Origin: Chiua virens
Lineage: Eukaryota > Basidiomycota > Agaricomycetes > Boletales > Boletaceae
Assembly (NCBI GenBank): GCA_019787685.1
Contig: JAHNUO010000005.1
Span: forward strand, 1,178,001 to 1,242,000
Reading direction: 5' to 3'
DNA length: 64,000 nucleotides
A program made the translations under genes and the position numbers. The notes below the pieces were generated by a model. It made no database searches. It saw only the letters and a list, made by a program, of their open reading frames with translations, and was not told where the DNA came from. This document shows, piece after piece, positions 59,450 to 64,000 of this stretch (positions within the stretch are counted from its first letter, which is position 1; the number at the start of each line of letters is the position of its first letter).

Positions 59450-60060
59450 GTCTGGTTAATTCACTATTCAGTCCATTCTTTATTGTCCTACTATTCTCCT
59501 GACTATCAAGATTGGTCTTTACCTTATTGTCTTTTACCTAGGCATAATATTTGACACCTGAAATCTGATATCATTAGTGCAAGGTAACTATAACCACATT
59601 AAGGTAGGAATTGTTGTAGGGCAACTAAGCCATCATACCTACAAAATCTTCAAACAAGCACTGCATTTGGCTATGAAATGCATGCCATGCAGCCAATCCC
59701 CACCAAGGAGAGTGATATTCATCCTCTGTGATGACTATTATCATCACTATCAAAACTTCTGGGTTGGCATCAATCTCACACCTGAGCTTGGCTTCCAAAA
59801 CTTCCTGGTCCTGGGAATAAGCACATTCACTGATATAAACTACCCAGGGACTAATATGCTTTCCAAATTGGTGTAACAATACTTTGCAGAAATTGGAAAA
59901 GTGCAGAAAGTATATGTAAGCTGAGTGCTAAATTCCTGATGGATAAAGTGGTCTGATGGTTCATCTGTGAGGTATTTGTGAGCCTGTCATATGTTGGTGA
60001 TGTTTACCTCCTCCAGGTAGTCATTCCAGTGCTCTACTTTGTTGTCCTTGCTCACCCCCA
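59450..60060. other. No recognisable gene
   Basis: One 99-codon plus frame (59577-59876) without known motif; otherwise short frames. Confidence 0.4.
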
Positions 60061-60063
60061 TTG

Positions 60064-60255
60064 TCCTCACCCTCACCCTCACCCTCACCTTGCCCCATCT
60101 CACCTTGCCTGACAATGATGACAACAATGTGACAACTGATATCACAGTTGTCACATTGTTGTTGTTGTTGTTGTTGTTGCTTGCACTCATCACCCTCATC
60201 ATCACCCTTGCCTGAAAACAATGACAACAATGTGACAACTGCATTGTTGTTGTCA
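60064..60255. repeat. Simple repeats and an 18-bp perfect palindrome
   Basis: A CTCACC repeat (about 60064-60090) is followed by an inverted repeat: ACAACAATGTGACAACTG (60121-60138), six bases, and its exact complement (60145-60162), which merges into (TTG)n to 60179. The phrase GACAACAATGTGACAACTG recurs at about 60222-60240. It could form a hairpin. No ORF meaning; long polyglutamine frames through it are composition artefacts. Confidence 0.85.
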
Positions 60256-60261
60256 TCCTCA

Positions 60262-60440
60262 TCTTAACAATCTCATGGCTTTGGGGCTTCTGGGGCCTGG
60301 CTCAGCTTGGCTTGCAGCCTGTCATGATTGCAGGCTAGGCTCTAAGCCTCGCCAAGCCCTAAGCTGGGCCTGGCCTGGCCCAGTTTTTTGGGGCTTAGCT
60401 CGGCTGGCTTAGGGCTTTTGGGCTGGGCCACAGAAACTCT
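60262..60440. repeat. GC-rich degenerate repeat of GGCTTGG/CCAGGCC type
   Basis: A 180-bp island of GGCTTGGC, GGCCTGGCCTGGCCCAG and GGGCTTAGCTCGGCTGG repeats in an AT-rich setting. Similar wordings mark the subterminal parts of some fungal hAT elements, but no inverted ends or duplication were found. Confidence 0.5.
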
Positions 60441-60699
60441 AGTTGACAAGAGTCAACCAACTTTGTAACAATGTTTCAACCATGAGTCCATAACTATAAC
60501 CAAAATTCCTGAGTCTGAGACAGTGAAACTTGTGTCAGTATTCCAATCTTGAATCTCAAGTCTTGACCAGTGTACTTACTACTTACAACCAGGCATGTCA
60601 ATTGTCTAGTAATTTCATCTTGTAAGCATTTTGATTCTGAAATTTGGTAGAAAATAAGACAGATGCCTCACCATGCATGATTCACATATGTAGCATGAG

Positions 60700-60985
60700 T
60701 CTATCTTACACAGGACATTGTATCCAAGGAGGTGGTTATAATAAAGCTGGAGATTGATGAATTTGTTAACTCAACACCATGTCTAGAGCATGAATATACC
60801 ATCCTAAAGAGCTTTGTGGCAGTAATGGGATACCGCAACCTATTTGGCCAGGAAGTGAGGGGCCCTACCATGTCATGGTTTTAGAAAGCCTTAGCCCATC
60901 CCTTCAACAGTTGTTTGAGCAGACAACACACAATTCATCTAGCACAAGTTATATGGCTAACCTTTCTCACATTGCTAGAATTGGA
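60700..60985 (+). pseudogene. CK1-like protein kinase N-lobe fragment
   Basis: Plus-strand frames read VVIIKLEIDEFVNSTPCLEH with the ATP-site Lys, EYTILKSF, then after a shift GIPQPIWPG, EGPYHVMVLESLSPSLQQLF and EQT. This is the CK1 N-lobe order (..VAIKLE..., L..E..IYK.L....GIP...W.G..G.Y..MV..LLGPSLE.LF). The frame is lost just where the Tc1 remnant begins, and the catalytic loop is absent. Confidence 0.7.
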
Positions 60986-60988
60986 CTT

Positions 60989-62822
60989 TCAATCAATCTC
61001 TGACACACCTTAGCTGGTATCTTGTTCCATTCCTCCTGAGTCCTTTTTATAACTCCTCTATCCCCTTAGGAGGGTTTTCATACTCTGCAAGCTTCCTTTT
61101 GAGATAAAGCCAATATTCTATGGGGTCAAGAGCTGGAGACTGTGCAGGCCACACCATTGTCCTGAAATCCTGTTTTTCTAGCCACTTCTTGACCCTTCTG
61201 CAAGTATACTTTGGGTCATTATCCTGTTGAAAAATGGTATTAGGAGGATTAAGACCATAAAACTCCAGGGAAGCCTAGAGCTCATCCTTCAAAATTTGAA
61301 GATACAGTGGACTATCTTGTAGTGCATAAGGTTGGTCCCCTCATTCTTGTATGCATGATTATGTTATATGCATGATGAAATTGTCATACTATGTGACAAA
61401 ATGTGATAGCTGCATTACAAGTAACTAGTGACTTGCAACACACCAGAACTACTACAGCTAAAGATAGTTTGGAATGGTCTTCTGAACCAGAGAGTCAGAC
61501 TGAGCCGTCCTCAAGCAAGGCCAATGACACTGAAGCTGGTGCTGCAAATTACTCACTTTGTTCTTACTATCCAAGTAGCCCAAGCACAACTTCTCAATGT
61601 TCTTGCACATGTCAAATCCTTCACACAGTGTAATCCTATGGTTCTTGGCACCATCTTTGTCTCCACTGCTCCTACTCTTGTGCTCTGAGTCTTCTCTACT
61701 AGCCTGAAACTTGTTTGCTTTCACCTCAGTGATGATCTTTTCATTCCCACCTGGCCAATCTCCTTCTCCTCAACTGAATTCTTATGCACCACTATGCTAC
61801 ATATGTGCTACAAGATAGTCAACTGTAAAGGTTACTATCCATCCTACCATCAATCTTAGTAGCATACCCAATGTTATCCCAAGTCATACAGCTCCATAAC
61901 ATTAGAGAACCTCCTCCAAACTTGAGAGTTCCTTCAACCAACCTATCACTAAGGCTCTCTCCTGCCTTTTTCCATGCCTATTTGAGACTATCTGACCCAA
62001 GGTGATTGCTCTTAGTCTCATCAGACCATACCACCTGTTTCCAGTCCTCCAGAGTCCAATATTTACATATGAGCATGGGCAAAGTCCAACCAAGCCTTGC
62101 AATGCTTGGCAGAGAGTAGAGGTCATTTGAACTTGACTATAGCCTTCATACCAACTTTTTTCAAGTAACAATGAACTGTATTGGAATAAAGAGGCTGATT
62201 GGTGATAGTGGAGAGGGCTTTGGTGACTTGGACTGCATTGTATGCCTTGTTACTAGAGATAAGACAAATAGCATGGTGGATATTGGCATCAGAAAGCTTT
62301 GATGGATGATCTCCAATGAACTTCTGAAGGTCAGAATGCTCCTTGGAACAAAGTCTCCAGATAGCAGCAATGATAACACCTGTGCTAGAGGCAAAGGAGA
62401 GAATGGAATGGCCAGAATCAAGTTGAGAGAGGATGGTATTTTTTGAGTGACAGAGAGACATCACATGATGGTAGTAGTTGAAAGACAAGAAGCATGGGAA
62501 TATATTTAGACTCGGACACTATGTTCATATGTGTATCTTTGTTTGTAGAACCAATTAGCACCAACAATCCTTGTGTTTTATTAAGATTCTATTAAATATT
62601 ATGAAGGTAACAAAACTGTTACAATGTAGTTCCTATTTTAGATTGGCCATATCTCCACAGCCACTGGGTCAAATCACATGATCCAGATACCTACATATAG
62701 GTAGCCAGAAGTGTTTAATATCATGTGTTTCACCAATGCTAAGTGATATTCCCATGGGTGTTTGCAGTGCACTTCATACACTGCATTAGGGGTAGACATT
62801 GTAACAGTTTTGGGAGTCACTG
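60989..62822 (-). mobile_element. Tc1 element remnant with a nested MITE
   Basis: Same family as the 56.4 kb element. The right inverted repeat (about 62600-62822) ends GGGAGTCACTG followed by TA. Transposase pieces on the minus strand: LSQLDSGHSILSFASSTGV and NTVHCYLKKVGMKAIV (62123-62488); later blocks in the 61.83-62.1 kb part; and the C-terminal part, with WPAQSP-type sequence, at 60989-61304. The left repeat is missing. A 521-bp MITE splits the transposase region. CpG sites have mostly decayed. Confidence 0.85.
61305..61825. mobile_element. 521-bp MITE with TA duplication, nested in the Tc1 remnant
   Basis: Ends CAGTGGACTATCTTGTAGTG and, inwards from the right, CAGTTGACTATCTTGTAGCA; the parallel continues with CATA. 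TA stands on both sides (61303-61304, 61826-61827). Removing the insert and one TA restores the continuous transposase sequence seen in the 37.7 and 57.0 kb relatives. The interior has frames of 76-88 codons (for example 61403-61633 plus, 61458-61724 minus) with no known motif. The ends and the TA target point to the Tc1/mariner/pogo superfamily. Confidence 0.88.
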
Positions 62823-62824
62823 TA

Positions 62825-63069
62825 TGTATAGTTGTTTCAGTACTTCCAGAGCATGGGACCTTCATAACTTCTGGAAGCAGAAGCCTTGGAAGCACTGGAA
62901 CTACCTGGAATGGTCAGAACTTGTTTATACATATTCCAACAACTTGTAGTATTAGATCCATACTACAAACTGGACTACATTAAGACAGCTTGGGATGGTG
63001 CTGCTAAGCAAGCCAAAGAAGTTGGCCAAGAACTGGCACAATAAGGCTCTAAAAGTTGAGGCTGAAAGC
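62825..63069 (+). pseudogene. hAT transposase scrap (LDPYYKLDYIKTAW region)
   Basis: At about 62943-63040 the plus strand reads VLDPYYKLDYIKTAWDGAAK and AKEVGQELAQ, which recalls the L.P..KL.Y....W segment of hAT transposases. It is followed by a stop. Only some 35 residues are available, so this is suggestive only. Confidence 0.45.
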
Positions 63070-63235
63070 GAGTGTACTACATGAGTGGACTAGTCAGTTC
63101 CTCAGTTTCGTATAGCGAAGACTGAGGGAACAAGTCATGTCTATGGCATGTTAATGCTACTGTGGCTGTGTGATTACTAATCGTGATTGTGCATCATACT
63201 GTATCTATTGTAGTGTCCAACATACCCCCTCAGGA
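63070..63235 (-). repeat. LTR start and polypurine tract of another copia family
   Basis: On the minus strand CCTGAGGGGGTA precedes TGTTGGACACTACAATAGAT at 63222, the usual purine tract plus LTR start. The LTR seems to run to about 63070, but I could not fix its other end. It is not related to the TGTTAGATGC family. Confidence 0.6.
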
Positions 63236-64000
63236 CAATGCTAGGCCCAACACTTCAACCAGGTGCTCAAATGGCTCATGTGCAAGTGGCTTCAGGAGGC
63301 CATTGGCAATCATCTGCTTTGATGGCACGAACGATGTGATGAAGATGCCCTCCTTAACTTTCTCTTGGATGAAGTGATGGCTGACACCTGACATGTCGCA
63401 TTTTGAAGTGGAAGTGCAGGTCGCAGGTCAGCGAGATAGGTGGCAGTATTGTCGATATGGAGTGGTATTGCAACACCTAGTGAAGCTGATGCCAAAATCC
63501 TTGAATAGGTGTTGTATCCAAACTCCCTGTGTAGCAGCATAGGATGCAGCAGTGTATTCAGCTTCAGGTCAAGGATTTTGCACAGTTTGTTTGCTGTTTT
63601 GAGCTAGCTGAGACAGCACATGATCCAAGCTTGAATATGTATCCTGAAATCAACTGGCATGTGTCACTATCCATTGCCCAGTCAGTGTCTGACCAGCCAG
63701 TCAGTTCAAGTGCCCAGTCATCTGTCGGATCGTCGCCAAGTATGAGATGGTATGCCCAAGTGCTGGATAAGTAACAGAGTACATGGAGGGCAGCTTTCCA
63801 GTGTTTCATGCCTGGATTGGCAAAGAAACAGCCTAGGTATGAGGTGGTGAAGAGGATGTCGGGCCATGTGATCATGGAGATCCAGGTGAGGCTGCCAATG
63901 AGCTCACAGTATGGGTAAATTTTCATTCCATCGTGGTCTTCACATGTGGTGGGGCCGTTTGCAACTGAGAGTGTGATCCCAGCTTTCATTGGTGTGGTGA
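63236..64000 (-). pseudogene. pol: Copia reverse transcriptase tail and RNase H, cut by the window end
   Basis: 63564-63989: PYCELIGSLTWISMITWPDI, LFTTSYLGCF.ANPGMKHWK, AALHVLCYLSSTWAYHLILG, ELTGWSDTDWAMDSDTCQLI and SGYIFKLGS, the classical copia block leading into RNase H. 63310-63540 in another frame gives SLGVAIPLHIDNTATYL. Compared with live copies, Arg has often become Cys or Trp (PYRELIG to PYCELIG, ITRPDI to ITWPDI), a CpG-decay signature. The rest of the element lies beyond 64000. Confidence 0.85.

Noticed and set aside
58805..59454. Target duplication for the 58.8 kb LTR
   Set aside because: GTCCA and GTCTG agree at only three of five positions, too little to claim.
60021..60230. 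Polyglutamine/polyasparagine frames
   Set aside because: They run through the (TTG)n and CTCACC simple repeats and have no other protein-like feature.
1..64000. CRISPR arrays, prokaryotic operons, rRNA or tRNA genes
   Set aside because: No regularly spaced direct repeats and no cloverleaf or rRNA core sequence were seen; the elements and introns are fungal.

Overview
The window looks like a repeat-dominated stretch of a basidiomycete (probably Agaricomycete, perhaps Boletales-like) nuclear genome. This is inferred from the element types (chromodomain Ty3/gypsy, fungal Ty1/copia, DD34E Tc1, hAT), from relics of gene families typical of those fungi (Crinkler-kinase, RecQ/telomere-linked-type helicase, CK1-like kinases, Lys/Glu-rich CxxC proteins), and from 50-nt introns of GTATGT...CTAAC...TAG form. 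No cellular gene in the window is intact. CpG dinucleotides are rare except in a few young insertions, mainly the 18.5-22.2 kb copia element, two solo LTRs and the 56.4-58.0 kb Tc1 element. This suggests CpG->TpG decay of older DNA.

Layout. 0-13 kb: decayed DNA with a solo gypsy LTR in a LINE relic (5.8-6.8 kb), a small MITE (8.0-8.35 kb) and a medium-chain dehydrogenase relic (10.9-11.5 kb). 13.1-16.4 kb: a Crinkler ubiquitin-like domain followed by kinase pieces, split by a solo LTR and a hAT MITE. 18.5-22.25 kb: the best preserved copia element. 22.3-24.6 kb: unidentified decayed coding DNA. 24.6-29.9 kb: three broken copia copies. 30.1-32.1 kb: a RecQ-type helicase pseudogene holding two solo LTRs. 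34.3-35.9 kb: a decayed Tc1 element with both ends. 37.1-37.95 kb: a truncated Tc1. 38.5-39.2 kb: a solo LTR. 39.7-40.3 and 42.2-42.9 kb: hAT MITEs with perfect 8-bp target duplications. 42.9-43.2 kb: a CK1-like kinase C-lobe. 43.3-48.6 kb: a chromodomain gypsy element carrying an opposite-strand CxxC-protein relic. 50.4-52.7 kb: LINE ORF1 and nested LTRs. 53.6-55.6 kb: a hAT transposase pseudogene. 56.4-58.0 kb: an almost intact Tc1 element. 58.4-59.4 kb: a MITE half and an LTR. 60.7-62.8 kb: a CK1-like kinase N-lobe cut by a Tc1 element that itself holds a 521-bp MITE. 62.9-64 kb: a hAT scrap and a copia element running off the window.

The genes do not form pathways or operons. The structure is one of nested insertion into older genes, and target-site duplications allow much of the order of events to be read. 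All gene identifications are by eye from translated motifs; no database search was possible.
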